64,000 nt of DNA from UBA1181 sp045617845. GTDB taxonomy: Bacteria > Bacteroidota > Bacteroidia > Bacteroidales > Paludibacteraceae. Position numbers and translations under genes: made by a program. The notes beneath the pieces are model-generated. The model worked only from the letters and a program-made list of their open reading frames with translations. It had not been told where the DNA came from and ran no database searches. The stretch is taken from assembly GCA_045617845.1 (NCBI GenBank), contig JAZLJL010000092.1, positions 1 to 64,000 on the forward strand, read 5' to 3'. How positions within the stretch are numbered: the stretch's first letter is position 1; each line of letters starts with the position of its first letter. Shown piece after piece: positions 44,420 through 53,029 of this stretch.

Positions 44420-45280
44420 ATGAGACAGTTAAAGATCACAAAATCAATCACGAACAGAGAGAGCGCCTCTTTGGATAAATACCTACAGGAGATCGGACGT
44501 GAAGACTTGATCACAGTAGAAGAGGAAGTGGAATTGGCGCAGAAAATCAAAAAAGGTGACCGCCGCGCATTGGAAAAGCTCACACGTGCGAACCTTCGTT
44601 TCGTGGTTTCAGTCGCAAAGCAGTACCAAAACCAAGGATTAAGTCTACCGGACCTCATCAACGAGGGAAATCTTGGATTGATAAAAGCCGCTGAGAAATT
44701 CGACGAGACAAGAGGTTTCAAATTCATCTCTTACGCCGTATGGTGGATTCGCCAATCCATTCTCCAAGCTTTGGCTGAACAATCAAGAATTGTACGTCTG
44801 CCGCTTAACCAAGTGGGCTCACTGAACAAGATAAACAAGGCATTATCCCAATTCGAGCAAGAGAACGAGAGAAGACCTTCCACCGAAGAGGTCGCGGGTA
44901 TCCTCGACATGCCAGTAGACAAGATATCGGACGCCATGAAGATTTCCGGACGCCACATCTCAGTGGACGCTCCATTCGTAGAGGGTGAGGACAACAGCCT
45001 TTTGGACGTTTTGGTCAACGACGACTCCCCTATCGCCGACAGATCGCTCATCAACGAGTCTCTTTCCAGGGAAATCGACAGAGCGCTCTCCACACTGACT
45101 GAACGCGAGAGCGAAATCATCAAGATGTTCTTCGGCATCGGTTACCAAGAGATGACTTTGGAGGAGATCGGTGAAAACTTCGGTCTTACCCGCGAACGTG
45201 TCCGTCAGATCAAAGAGAAGGCTATCCGCCGTCTGAGACAAAACTCCAGAAGCAAATTATTGAAATCATATTTGGGTTAA
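44420..45280 (+). CDS. rpoD: RpoD, primary sigma factor
   Basis: 286 residues, the short form of the housekeeping sigma factor seen in Bacteroidota, with no region 1.1. Region 1.2 begins at MRQLKITKSITNRESAS; region 2 contains ANLRFVVSVAKQYQNQGL and the -10-binding GFKFISYAVWWIRQSI; region 3 follows; region 4.2 is EEIGENFGLTRERVRQIKEK. It directs RNA polymerase to TTTG/TAnnTTTG promoters. It is the first of three tandem homologues. A strong terminator at 45306-45335 separates it from the second. Confidence 0.95.
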   Translation: MRQLKITKSITNRESASLDKYLQEIGREDLITVEEEVELAQKIKKGDRRALEKLTRANLRFVVSVAKQYQNQGLSLPDLINEGNLGLIKAAEKFDETRGFKFISYAVWWIRQSILQALAEQSRIVRLPLNQVGSLNKINKALSQFEQENERRPSTEEVAGILDMPVDKISDAMKISGRHISVDAPFVEGEDNSLLDVLVNDDSPIADRSLINESLSREIDRALSTLTERESEIIKMFFGIGYQEMTLEEIGENFGLTRERVRQIKEKAIRRLRQNSRSKLLKSYLG

Positions 45281-45305
45281 CACATCCCACGACACGATAC
45301 AGGCA

Positions 45306-45335
45306 AGAGGTCGGTTCACACCGACCTCTTTTTTT
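45306..45335 (+). terminator. Strong terminator of rpoD
   Basis: AGAGGTCGGT (45306-45315) pairs perfectly with ACCGACCTCT (45320-45329), a 10-bp stem with a 4-nt loop followed by TTTTTTT. Confidence 0.9.
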
Positions 45336-45398
45336 ATGCCCGGAAAAACCTTTTTCAAAGAAAAACGCACAAAAAAAATAAAATTTTCTCCAAAAAAC

Positions 45399-45429
45399 TT
45401 GCACCATCTGAAAAATAGCTCTATATTTG
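45399..45429 (+). promoter_or_regulatory. Promoter of the broken second sigma gene
   Basis: TTG at 45399-45401 and TATATTTG at 45422-45429 are 20 bp apart, matching the -33/-7 spacing of Bacteroidota promoters. The start codon is 45 bp downstream. The broken gene therefore keeps a plausible promoter. Confidence 0.6.
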
Positions 45430-45474
45430 TCGTGTATTTTTTAAATATTAGGGGTATAAGCGAATTTATTAAGT

Positions 45475-46334
45475 ATGCGACAATTAAAAATCAATGCGAG
45501 TATCACAAGAAGAGATAGCCAAACATTAGAAATCTACCTCAACCAAATCGGACACGAACCACTCATCACACCCGAAGAGGAAGTGGAGCTTGCCAACGCG
45601 TCAAAAAAGGAGACTTGGCTGCACGAGACAGATTGGCTTGCGCCAACCTCAAATTCGTCGTTTCGGTAGCTAAGCAATACCAAAACCAAGGCATGTGTCT
45701 TTCGGACCTCATTGACGAAGGTAATCGGGGACTGATCAAAGCGGCGGAAAGATTCGACGAGACGAAAGGTTTCAAGTTCATCTCCTATGCGGTATAGTGG
45801 ATTCGTCAATCCATTCACCAAGCATTGGCGGAGCAATCAAAATTAGTGCGCTTGCCTTTGAACAAAGTAAACGAGATCAGCAAAATCAACAAGGCACTCG
45901 CACAATTCGAGCAAGACCACCAAAGGAAGGCCTCCGCACAAGAGGTAGCGGATATTTTGGATATACCAGAAGAGAAAATCGAGGAGGCGATAAAAAACGC
46001 CAGCCACACGCTCTCCATAGACGCGCCCCTCTCAGACGAGCAAGACGACACGATGGAAAGCAAGTTGTCAAATGAAGACGCGCCAAGCACAGACAACTGG
46101 TTGATGAGAGAATCCTTGTCCCAAGAGATCAACAGAGCGCTCTCCACGCTACCCGAAAGAGAAAGCGCCATCCTCAAGATGTGCTTTGGAATCGATTCTC
46201 AAAAGATGACGCTAGAGGAGATCGGTGACCACTTCGACCTCACCAGAGAGAGGGTCCGTCAAATCAAGGAGAAGGCGATCCGAAAATTGAAGCATAGCAC
46301 AGGCTCCGAATCACTAAGAATGTTCTTAGGATAA
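45475..46334 (+). pseudogene. Second primary-type sigma factor, broken by frameshift and amber codon
   Basis: The sequence aligns along its whole length with rpoD: MRQLKINASITRRDSQTLEI, then a frame change near 45590, ANLKFVVSVAKQYQNQGMCL, and GFKFISYAV followed by TAG at 45795-45797 where rpoD has the Trp of SYAVWWIRQ. The same frame then continues through WIRQSIHQALAEQSKLVRLP and region 4.2 (EEIGDHFDLTRERVRQIKEK) to a normal end. It is a tandem duplicate with two inactivating lesions. An internal ATG at 45825 could start a 169-residue fragment with regions 3 and 4 only. Sequencing error is possible but would have to occur twice. Confidence 0.85.
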
Positions 46335-46486
46335 ATCGAAGCGCAAGGACAATTCCGGTTGTCACAAAAAAAAACACGGTTCAAAACCCTTCAAATCCTT
46401 TTATGATGTAACCTAACGGGGCTTTAAAATCAGCCCACACCACACGATAACGTCCATAATCAATAAAAACCAAATAAAAGTTGCGA

Positions 46487-47347
46487 ATGAAAGAATTCAA
46501 AATCACACAAACCATCACCAACAGGAAAGAGAACAATTCACTAAACATCTACCTCCGTGACATTGCAAAAGAAGAGATGATCACAGTCGATCAAGAAGAG
46601 GAACTTGCCAGAAGAATCAAGCAAGGAGACATCGAAGCACGGAACAAACTAGTACGAGCCAACCTCCGATTCGTGGTTTCCGTAGCGAAACAAAGTCCAA
46701 CCCAAGGATTAACACTAGAGGACATAATCAACGAAGGAAACATCGGTCTCATCATCGCAGCGGAAAAGTTCGACGAAACCAAAGGATTTAAGTTCATCAG
46801 TTATGCGGTTTGGTGGATCCGCCAATCCATCATGCAGGCATCCGCCAACGAATCTCGTCCCATTCGTTTGCCCCTTAACCAAGTGGGGGCTCTTCACAAA
46901 ATCAACCAAGCCTTTGTGAGATTCGAACAAGAGCATGGCAGATGCGCCACCACCGAAGAGATAGCCAACATCGTCGATATAGCGGAAGAGAAGGTAATCA
47001 ATCTCCTAGAGAGCTCCTCGCGTCAAGTCTCATTAGACGCTCCTATCTCAGACGAGGGAGACAGTTGTGTGCAAGACCTCATTGAGGACGTGAATTCTCC
47101 ATCGGCAGACAACCCGCTCATGAAAGAATCCCTAGCCCAAGAGATAGGAAGAGTGCTCAACACACTGTCGGGCAAAGAAAAAGAAATCCTAAAAAAGGCG
47201 TTTGGCATCGGATGTCAAGAGATGAGTCTGGAAGAAATCGGCGCAGAGATCGGACTCAGCAGAGAACGAGTACGACAAATCAAAGAGAAGGCGCTTCGCC
47301 ACCTAAGACAACTTGCAAGAAATTCGGTTTTGAGTCAATTCTGTTAG
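46487..47347 (+). CDS. Third tandem primary-type sigma factor, diverged
   Basis: 286 residues, a full-length paralogue of rpoD with regions 1.2, 2, 3 and 4. Region 2 keeps RANLRFVVSVAKQ and GFKFISYAVWWIRQSI unchanged, but the loop after SVAKQ reads SPTQGLTLEDIINEG and not YQNQGLSLPDLINEG. Region 4.2 is EEIGAEIGLSRERVRQIKEK, close to rpoD. Promoter choice is therefore likely similar, perhaps used under other conditions. The ATG at 46487 (MKEFKITQTITN) is preferred to the TTG two codons upstream. No clear TAnnTTTG box precedes it; the gene may be read from the pseudogene promoter or an unusual one. Confidence 0.88.
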   Translation: MKEFKITQTITNRKENNSLNIYLRDIAKEEMITVDQEEELARRIKQGDIEARNKLVRANLRFVVSVAKQSPTQGLTLEDIINEGNIGLIIAAEKFDETKGFKFISYAVWWIRQSIMQASANESRPIRLPLNQVGALHKINQAFVRFEQEHGRCATTEEIANIVDIAEEKVINLLESSSRQVSLDAPISDEGDSCVQDLIEDVNSPSADNPLMKESLAQEIGRVLNTLSGKEKEILKKAFGIGCQEMSLEEIGAEIGLSRERVRQIKEKALRHLRQLARNSVLSQFC

Positions 47348-47360
47348 TCTCATTTCTACA

Positions 47361-47386
47361 AAGCGAGTCTCATGGCTCGCTTTTTT
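47361..47386 (+). terminator. Terminator after the third sigma gene
   Basis: AAGCGAG (47361-47367) pairs with CTCGCTT (47376-47382), followed by TTTT. It lies between convergent genes. Confidence 0.75.
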
Positions 47387-48017
47387 ATTTGCCAAAACTT
47401 TTACAGTAGGAGGAGATGCCACACTTTTCACATTGTGGCGAACGAGCCGTGCAAACATAACGGCCATGAAGCAGCAACCAGTGATGGGCGCGTCCTAAAA
47501 TATCGGAGGGAATATATTTAGTCAAAATCCTTTCAGTCGCCTCAGGCGTCTTGGAATTATCCGTCAGACCAACACGGTTAGACACACGGAAAACGTGCGT
47601 ATCGACAGGCATGGCAGCCTTACCGAAAGCGACAGCGAGCACAACGTTAGCGGTCTTACGCCCCACCCCGGGCAGACGAGTCAGATCCTCCATCGAAGAA
47701 GGGACAACTCCATCAAATTCGGAAGATAACATTTGGGACATCTCCAAGAGATGTGTAGTCTTGGAATTAGGGTAAGAGACACTTTTCACATAAGGGAACA
47801 ACTCATCAAGAGATGCGGATGCCATACTATGCGCATCGGGGAAACGAGCGAACAAAGAAGGAGTGACCATATTGACTCTTTTGTCCGTGCATTGAGCGGA
47901 GAGCATCACCGCGACCAACAACTCAAACGGATTGCTGAAATTCAGTTCGCTCTCAGCATCCGGCATATTATGGAGAAACCACTCCATCACATACCGATAC
48001 CGCTCCTTTTTCGTCAT
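47385..48017 (-). CDS. nth: Endonuclease III
   Basis: 210 residues, the usual length. It removes oxidised pyrimidines from DNA and cuts the strand. Motifs: the helix-hairpin-helix LPGVGRKTANVVLAV with the catalytic Lys in it, VDTHVFRVSNRVGL with the catalytic Asp, and the four-Cys [4Fe-4S] cluster at the C-terminus (CTARSPQCEKCGISSYC). It starts 1 bp after the stop of the Na/Pi symporter gene, so the two form an operon. Confidence 0.95.
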   Translation of the reverse strand: MTKKERYRYVMEWFLHNMPDAESELNFSNPFELLVAVMLSAQCTDKRVNMVTPSLFARFPDAHSMASASLDELFPYVKSVSYPNSKTTHLLEMSQMLSSEFDGVVPSSMEDLTRLPGVGRKTANVVLAVAFGKAAMPVDTHVFRVSNRVGLTDNSKTPEATERILTKYIPSDILGRAHHWLLLHGRYVCTARSPQCEKCGISSYCKSFGK

Positions 48018-48018
48018 A

Positions 48019-49716
48019 CTAAGAAATCTTCACGGTTCCCGAACACTCGATAACATTGACGACATAGTCACCCAACTTCTCGCACTCGGAAATCAAATCC
48101 ATATAATAGACACCCAACTGATAGTTATACAGATTGTTATTGACATCGTCAATATTTTGGTTCTTCAATTGTTTACGATAGTTATTAATCTCGTTTTCAA
48201 TATTTTGGGACACATTCAGATCCTTCACCCTCACGTCGCTCGATTTCACGATAATCTCCATCTGTTCAAGAGATTGGTCGGCCAAGTTCAGCATATTATG
48301 GATGTGTTCGTACTGCTTCTCTGTGAAGTCCACCTGCGGGGAATTTTGGCGTTTACGACGAATGGTGCGCGCCAAGTTGTAGCAACTATCACCTATACTC
48401 TCCAACTCGGAAATCTGTTTCATCATATGTTGCAACTCCGTCTTACTCTCAGCACTCAAACGACCTTCAGAGACCTTATTAAGGTAATTGGCGATCTGCA
48501 CCTCCATATTATCCGTAATGTTCTCGTACTTCTCCACACGAGTGAACAATTTATTGAAGTCATCACCCTTCTCCACATGAAGCAACTCCGGAACAAAACG
48601 GAACATCTTATGGCAACGGGTAGCGAAGACGTTCACCTCTTTTCTCGCCTCCAGCAAAGAGAGTTCGGCGGTAGAGAGAAGACCGCCACCGATGTACGTC
48701 AAACGAGACTCATCCTCTTCAGCGTTCTGCTTACCCTTGATGATGGCGCAAACGAGGCGTTCCAATGGCTTGATGAACCAAATAAGAATCAAGACGTTGC
48801 AGACATTGAAAGAGGTATGGAAAGCAGCCAAGACAACCGTCAGAATAGACTTGTCCTGAATCTCGGAATGAGGGTCGCAGCCCACCATCCAGCAGACGAA
48901 ATCCACGAAATGCGGGAAAATCGAGAACACCCAGATGACACCGAAGACGTTGAAAACCATGTGAGCCATCGCCGCCCGACGAGCCTGTGTGGAAGCGGAG
49001 AGAGCCACCACATTAGAAGTGACGGTAGTACCGATATTCTCACCCATCACCAGAGCGATACCCATGTAGATATCCAAGACGCCCGTCGAACAGAGCGTCA
49101 TCGTGATGGCCATGATGGCGGCGGAACTCTGCACGGAGCAAGTTAGGATACCGCCTATAAACAAAAAGAGGAGATACGAACCGTACCCCCAGCTACTCAT
49201 CTTCCCGAAAAATTCTTGAACCGCCACATTCTGGTCCAAATGCATTCCCTTAGCGTTAGCGCTCAATGTAGTCAATCCCAACAGCAACAGCGCCAGACCC
49301 ATGATAAACTCACCTAAGTTTCTCCTCTTGTTGGTATAGATGCATGCGATGGCGACCACGATGGCCGCATAGACCACATATTGCATATAATTGCCGCTAC
49401 CACCCAAAACCATGATCCAAGCCGTCGCCGTAGTACCGATATTGGCGCCCATGATAACCGAAATCGCCTGCGTCAAGGTAAGCAACCCGGCGCTCACGAA
49501 ACTGACCGTCATGACGGTCGTGGCAGTTGAAGACTGGATGGAGGTGGTAATGAAAGCGCCGGTTATCAGACCCGTAAAACGGTTGGTTGTCATCTTTCCG
49601 AGGACCTGACGCAATTTGCTTCCGGCCATTTTCTGCAAGCCTTCACTCATGACTTTCATACCATACATGAGCAAGGCAACAGAACCCGCAAGAATTAATA
49701 ATGGCAAGTAATCCAT
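48019..49716 (-). CDS. Na/Pi cotransporter family protein with PhoU-like tail
   Basis: 565 residues. The first 340 or so form the membrane part of the NptA/SLC34-like family, with the paired QSS motifs SIQSSTATTVMTV and SVQSSAAIMAIT that mark inverted repeats and bind substrate, and GANIGTT and GENIGTT. The C-terminal 200 residues are a PhoU-like cytoplasmic helical domain (LESIGDSCYNLARTIRRKRQ, CEKLGDYVVNVIE). It probably imports phosphate with sodium or regulates its leak. Promoter TACTTTTG at 49817-49810 on the minus strand. nth follows. Confidence 0.9.
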   Translation of the reverse strand: MDYLPLLILAGSVALLMYGMKVMSEGLQKMAGSKLRQVLGKMTTNRFTGLITGAFITTSIQSSTATTVMTVSFVSAGLLTLTQAISVIMGANIGTTATAWIMVLGGSGNYMQYVVYAAIVVAIACIYTNKRRNLGEFIMGLALLLLGLTTLSANAKGMHLDQNVAVQEFFGKMSSWGYGSYLLFLFIGGILTCSVQSSAAIMAITMTLCSTGVLDIYMGIALVMGENIGTTVTSNVVALSASTQARRAAMAHMVFNVFGVIWVFSIFPHFVDFVCWMVGCDPHSEIQDKSILTVVLAAFHTSFNVCNVLILIWFIKPLERLVCAIIKGKQNAEEDESRLTYIGGGLLSTAELSLLEARKEVNVFATRCHKMFRFVPELLHVEKGDDFNKLFTRVEKYENITDNMEVQIANYLNKVSEGRLSAESKTELQHMMKQISELESIGDSCYNLARTIRRKRQNSPQVDFTEKQYEHIHNMLNLADQSLEQMEIIVKSSDVRVKDLNVSQNIENEINNYRKQLKNQNIDDVNNNLYNYQLGVYYMDLISECEKLGDYVVNVIECSGTVKIS

Positions 49717-49809
49717 AAATACGCTATAAAATATTTTCTAAAAAAACATTCTGTGGCAATAAGAAAACCCGTCAAATACCACACGTGGGAAACACTAACA
49801 TTTCAGAGA

Positions 49810-49817
49810 CAAAAGTA
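49810..49817 (-). promoter_or_regulatory. -7 box of the Na/Pi symporter operon
   Basis: The minus strand reads TACTTTTG, about 95 bp before the start codon. Confidence 0.45.
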
Positions 49818-50088
49818 CAAATAAAAATCCGAAGTCAAGCTAATAAGCCCTTCAAATTCAAACAAAGCGCATTGTTTTTAATCAAAAAAGCAAATATGGA
49901 AGGCAACTATACCTTCATTTATCTATTTCATAGAATTTGAAAGTCCATAAAAAACAACCCAAATTCCAACAAACGGTGCACATAAATGTTTCCACCATCC
50001 GCAAACAAACAAATTTAGGCTTCAAAAAACACTTTTTGAATTAGGGACACACAAACCAACTTATAAAACAAAAAACATTATCTTTGTA

Positions 50089-50096
50089 AAGATTAA
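50089..50096 (+). promoter_or_regulatory. -7 box before the 310-residue secreted protein
   Basis: TATCTTTG fits TAnnTTTG and lies 21 bp before the chosen start. Confidence 0.5.
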
Positions 50097-50116
50097 TACA
50101 ATTGAGCAGAAATAAA

Positions 50117-51046
50117 ATGATGGGAATAAGATTTTTGTCCCTCTGCATGATGGCTACCATATTTTCCGTCCATGCAGAACAAATCACACTTACACCTCAC
50201 TGGGAGAAAGGAGAGACTAGGCAATACAACGCCGTGTCATATTCCGACACGACCAGGATAGCAAGCGCTGACATGACCATCGAAGTCGAAGGAAAGAACG
50301 ACGGCTACAAGATGTCTTGCACCTATAGCAACCATCAGTATTTCACAGGATTGGAAGAGGTGGCTAAATCATTCCTCGGAGAGGAAATGTTCAAAAAGAT
50401 ACAAAATTTCGTCCCGAAATATTCCGTTTCCGAAGGAGGCGTCATCACTTCCGTAGACAATTTCAAGGAATATCAAGATATGTTCAACATATCGCAAAAC
50501 AAAGACGACAATTCCCTTGGAGAAACGAGAGGTTTGATGTCAACCATCATGAAGTCCATGATGCCGCAGGACGAAAAGAGTTTCAGGGATATTTACTTGA
50601 AGGAGGTATTCGCCATCTATAAATACTACAGTGCGACATACGACACAAAGAAAAACAACCATGGCAAACTAAGCATCATCTCCAGCAACATCAATTTAGG
50701 AGAAGCTGACGCCACCATCAAAGTAACAAAAGATGACAACAAAATCACCATCACGGCCCAAGGAAAACAATCCCGGAAAAAATGTCTCAAATCTTTGAAG
50801 GCATGGATGACCTCTTACACGGATAACATCGCCCAAGAGAGCGAATTACCGATAGACAAAAAACTGTTAAAGAGTAAAACCGAAGAAGCATTCAAAGAAA
50901 TCAAGAAACAAAAAATCAAAGCAGAAGCGGAAGAGACAGCAATCTATGATGCGGAGACAGGATGGCTTATAAGCTTCAAGTCCGTCCAAACCATAAAAAA
51001 CACGGCAGGTGAGAGTTCCGAAACACTCATAGTCACCTCTCGTTAA
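50117..51046 (+). CDS. Secreted protein of unknown function
   Basis: About 309 residues with a signal peptide (FLSLCMMATIFSVHA, cleaved before EQ). The mature part begins ITLTPHWEKGETRQYNAVSYSD and is mixed alpha/beta, with Lys-rich stretches near the C-terminus (KEIKKQKIKAEAEE) and a final segment AIYDAETGWLISFKSVQT that looks like a closing beta-hairpin. This layout resembles DUF-type periplasmic proteins of Bacteroidota, but I cannot name the family. The ATG at 50117 is preferred over a TTG further up. It is 60 bp upstream of the GH5 gene and may be cotranscribed with it. Confidence 0.65.
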   Translation: MMGIRFLSLCMMATIFSVHAEQITLTPHWEKGETRQYNAVSYSDTTRIASADMTIEVEGKNDGYKMSCTYSNHQYFTGLEEVAKSFLGEEMFKKIQNFVPKYSVSEGGVITSVDNFKEYQDMFNISQNKDDNSLGETRGLMSTIMKSMMPQDEKSFRDIYLKEVFAIYKYYSATYDTKKNNHGKLSIISSNINLGEADATIKVTKDDNKITITAQGKQSRKKCLKSLKAWMTSYTDNIAQESELPIDKKLLKSKTEEAFKEIKKQKIKAEAEETAIYDAETGWLISFKSVQTIKNTAGESSETLIVTSR

Positions 51047-51105
51047 GGCAAATTTATTATTCCCAGGAAGTATAAACGTTTAATGATAATATCAATAAAA
51101 ATAGT

Positions 51106-52242
51106 ATGAAAACACGAATTTTAAGCATCGTGGCATTGGCTTTAGCACTTGTCTCATTCGACAAGCCAGCAGTCCAGAAAACGCAGAGCGAGGAAGAGGC
51201 GCAAGACACATTCGCAACTCTTAGACTACACAACGGAGTAAACGTCAGCCACTGGTTGTCCCAATCATGGGAAAGAGGGGAAGCTAGAGCGAATAAAATA
51301 CAGGAAAAGGATTTCGACTCCATCGCAGCCATGGGCTTCGACTTCGTGCGCCTTCCTGTCGACGAGGAGCAACTCTACGACGAGGAGATGAACCGTGACT
51401 CCAGTGCGTTCGCCCTTATGCACAACGCCATCAACTGGACGCTCGACAAAGGCATGAACATCGTCATCGACCTCCATATCGTCCGCTCCCACCACTTCAA
51501 CAACGAGAACGGGCATCCGAACACTCTTTTCCAAGATCCGAAAGAACAGGAGAAGATCGTAAACATTTGGAAAGACTTGCAGAAGGACTTGAACAAATAC
51601 CCGAACGACCGTCTGGCTTACGAACTGATGAACGAACCTGTGGCACCAACCCACGAAGATTGGAACCTCTTGGTAGAGAAGATGGTGAAGGGCATCAGGG
51701 AGACAGAAAAAGAGAGAACCATCATCTTCGGCTCGAACATGTGGCAAATTCCTTCCACCTTCGATTCCCTACGCGTGCCGAAAAACGACAAATACATCGT
51801 CCTCAGCTACCACTTCTACGAGCCTAGCCTCGTGACGCACCATGGCGCTCCTTGGACCGACTACAACTTCTACATGGGACAAGTAAACTATCCTGGCGTA
51901 CAAGTGACAGACTCCGCAGCCATCAATTCGTTGACCCAAGAACAAAAAGAGAAGATAGCATCCATGAATGGTGAGTACAATAAAGAAATCATGTATGACC
52001 ACATGAAGAAAGCCATCAACAAGGCAGATTCGCTCGGTCTTCAGCTATACTGCGGTGAATTCGGCGTCTACCCTGTATTCATCGACAAGGAGATTCGCCT
52101 TCGCTGGTACAGAGACATCTGCTCCATCTTCCACGAGCACAACATCGCCAACTGCCACTGGTGCTACAAGGGAGACTTCCCGGTCGTGAACCCAGACGGC
52201 TCCGCGAACGAACTGCCAGCCATCATCACAGGAAAGAAATAA
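51106..52242 (+). CDS. Glycoside hydrolase family 5 enzyme
   Basis: 378 residues with a signal sequence (hydrophobic core about 6-18; no clear lipobox). The GH5 barrel is shown by GVNVSHWLSQSW, GFDFVRLPVDEEQLY, YELMNEPVAP with the acid/base Glu (Asn-Glu-Pro), IVLSYHFYEP and QLYCGEFGVYPVF with the nucleophile Glu. GH5 enzymes cut beta-1,4-glucans, mannans and related chains; the substrate cannot be fixed from sequence. No SusCD pair is near, so it is not in a classic polysaccharide utilisation locus. A terminator follows. Confidence 0.9.
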   Translation: MKTRILSIVALALALVSFDKPAVQKTQSEEEAQDTFATLRLHNGVNVSHWLSQSWERGEARANKIQEKDFDSIAAMGFDFVRLPVDEEQLYDEEMNRDSSAFALMHNAINWTLDKGMNIVIDLHIVRSHHFNNENGHPNTLFQDPKEQEKIVNIWKDLQKDLNKYPNDRLAYELMNEPVAPTHEDWNLLVEKMVKGIRETEKERTIIFGSNMWQIPSTFDSLRVPKNDKYIVLSYHFYEPSLVTHHGAPWTDYNFYMGQVNYPGVQVTDSAAINSLTQEQKEKIASMNGEYNKEIMYDHMKKAINKADSLGLQLYCGEFGVYPVFIDKEIRLRWYRDICSIFHEHNIANCHWCYKGDFPVVNPDGSANELPAIITGKK

Positions 52243-52262
52243 ATCATTCCCGTATCTAAAGC

Positions 52263-52294
52263 AAACGTGGCGCCAGACTGCTGACGCCACGTTT
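52263..52294 (+). terminator. Terminator after the GH5 gene
   Basis: AAACGTGGCG (52263-52272) pairs perfectly with CGCCACGTTT (52285-52294), followed by ATTTTTGG. Confidence 0.85.
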
Positions 52295-52374
52295 ATTTTT
52301 GGTCCAACCACAAAAAAAGGTGTATCGCGCAAATCACGATCCACCCTTCATGATATCATCAAATTCCGATCCTA

Positions 52375-52770
52375 TTAGAAAGGAAGTTGGTCAGCTTCGT
52401 TATCCTGGCTAGCGTTAGACTGAGCGTCGAACGTCGGCACATTCGGCATACCAGCAGGCATCGCAGGTTGTGCAGGAGGAACAGCGGCCTGTGAGCCGGC
52501 CGGAGAGACACGCCAAGCGCGGATATCATTGAACCAACGGCCTTGCCACTCACGGCAATCTATATCCACACTCACCGTATAAAACTGACCTTCCTGAATA
52601 TTGAACTCGTTAATTTTCTGCTCACCCCAAACGTTGAAACACATACGACGAGGATATTGTGCATTGGAGGTATCATGCTCCATCACATACTCTTGGCTCA
52701 TCCAAGGACCATTCTTTCCCTCACCAGTTCTCTTAGGTAAGACAGCGATAATTCTTCCTGTAAAATCCAT
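52375..52770 (-). CDS. DUF3127 protein with SSB-like C-terminal tail
   Basis: 131 residues. Residues 1-85 are the DUF3127 domain (MDFTGRIIAVLPKRTGEGKN, RRMCFNVWGEQKINEF, VDIDCREWQGRWFNDIRAW), whose strand pattern resembles an OB fold. A Pro/Ala-rich linker follows. The chain ends DNEADQLPF, which looks like the acidic SSB tip (DDIPF or DDLPF) that recruits repair and replication proteins. It may therefore be a single-strand DNA-binding-like protein. The OB-fold view is inferred; the tail is seen directly. A TATTTTTG -7 box lies at 52824-52817 on the minus strand. Confidence 0.75.
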   Translation of the reverse strand: MDFTGRIIAVLPKRTGEGKNGPWMSQEYVMEHDTSNAQYPRRMCFNVWGEQKINEFNIQEGQFYTVSVDIDCREWQGRWFNDIRAWRVSPAGSQAAVPPAQPAMPAGMPNVPTFDAQSNASQDNEADQLPF

Positions 52771-52816
52771 CTTATATCACATTAAAAAGGGATTATCCCC
52801 ATAAAACATTTTTTTA

Positions 52817-52824
52817 CAAAAATA
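52817..52824 (-). promoter_or_regulatory. -7 box of the DUF3127 gene
   Basis: The minus strand reads TATTTTTG, fitting TAnnTTTG, 47 bp before the start codon. Confidence 0.45.
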
Positions 52825-53000
52825 CAAAAAGTTAGAGACCGAAAGAAATTTTGGAAGAAATTTGAGGAACTAAAATCAAACAAGGAGATTAGGTCCAATA
52901 CGAGGAATCACAGAAAGATATCTAGAAGCATAATAAGGTAAAGTAAGACAAACGAGGTTAAAATTCATTGGAAAACATCACAAATCACAATAAAAAAAGT

Positions 53001-53008
53001 TATATTTG
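53001..53008 (+). promoter_or_regulatory. -7 box before the lipoprotein/DUF5723 pair
   Basis: TATATTTG lies 22 bp before the lipoprotein ATG. Confidence 0.55.
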
Positions 53009-53029
53009 TCTATACAAAACGCATTGAAC

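Larger units (their letters stand above)
49717..50116. other. Intergenic region with divergent promoters
   Basis: About 400 bp between divergent genes. It carries the -7 boxes TACTTTTG (49817-49810, minus) and TATCTTTG (50089-50096, plus). No gene or hairpin stands out. Confidence 0.55.

Noticed and set aside
45475..46334. Programmed frameshift and stop-codon read-through in the second sigma gene
   Set aside because: No slippery site or structure was seen, and two independent lesions in a tandem duplicate fit simple decay better.
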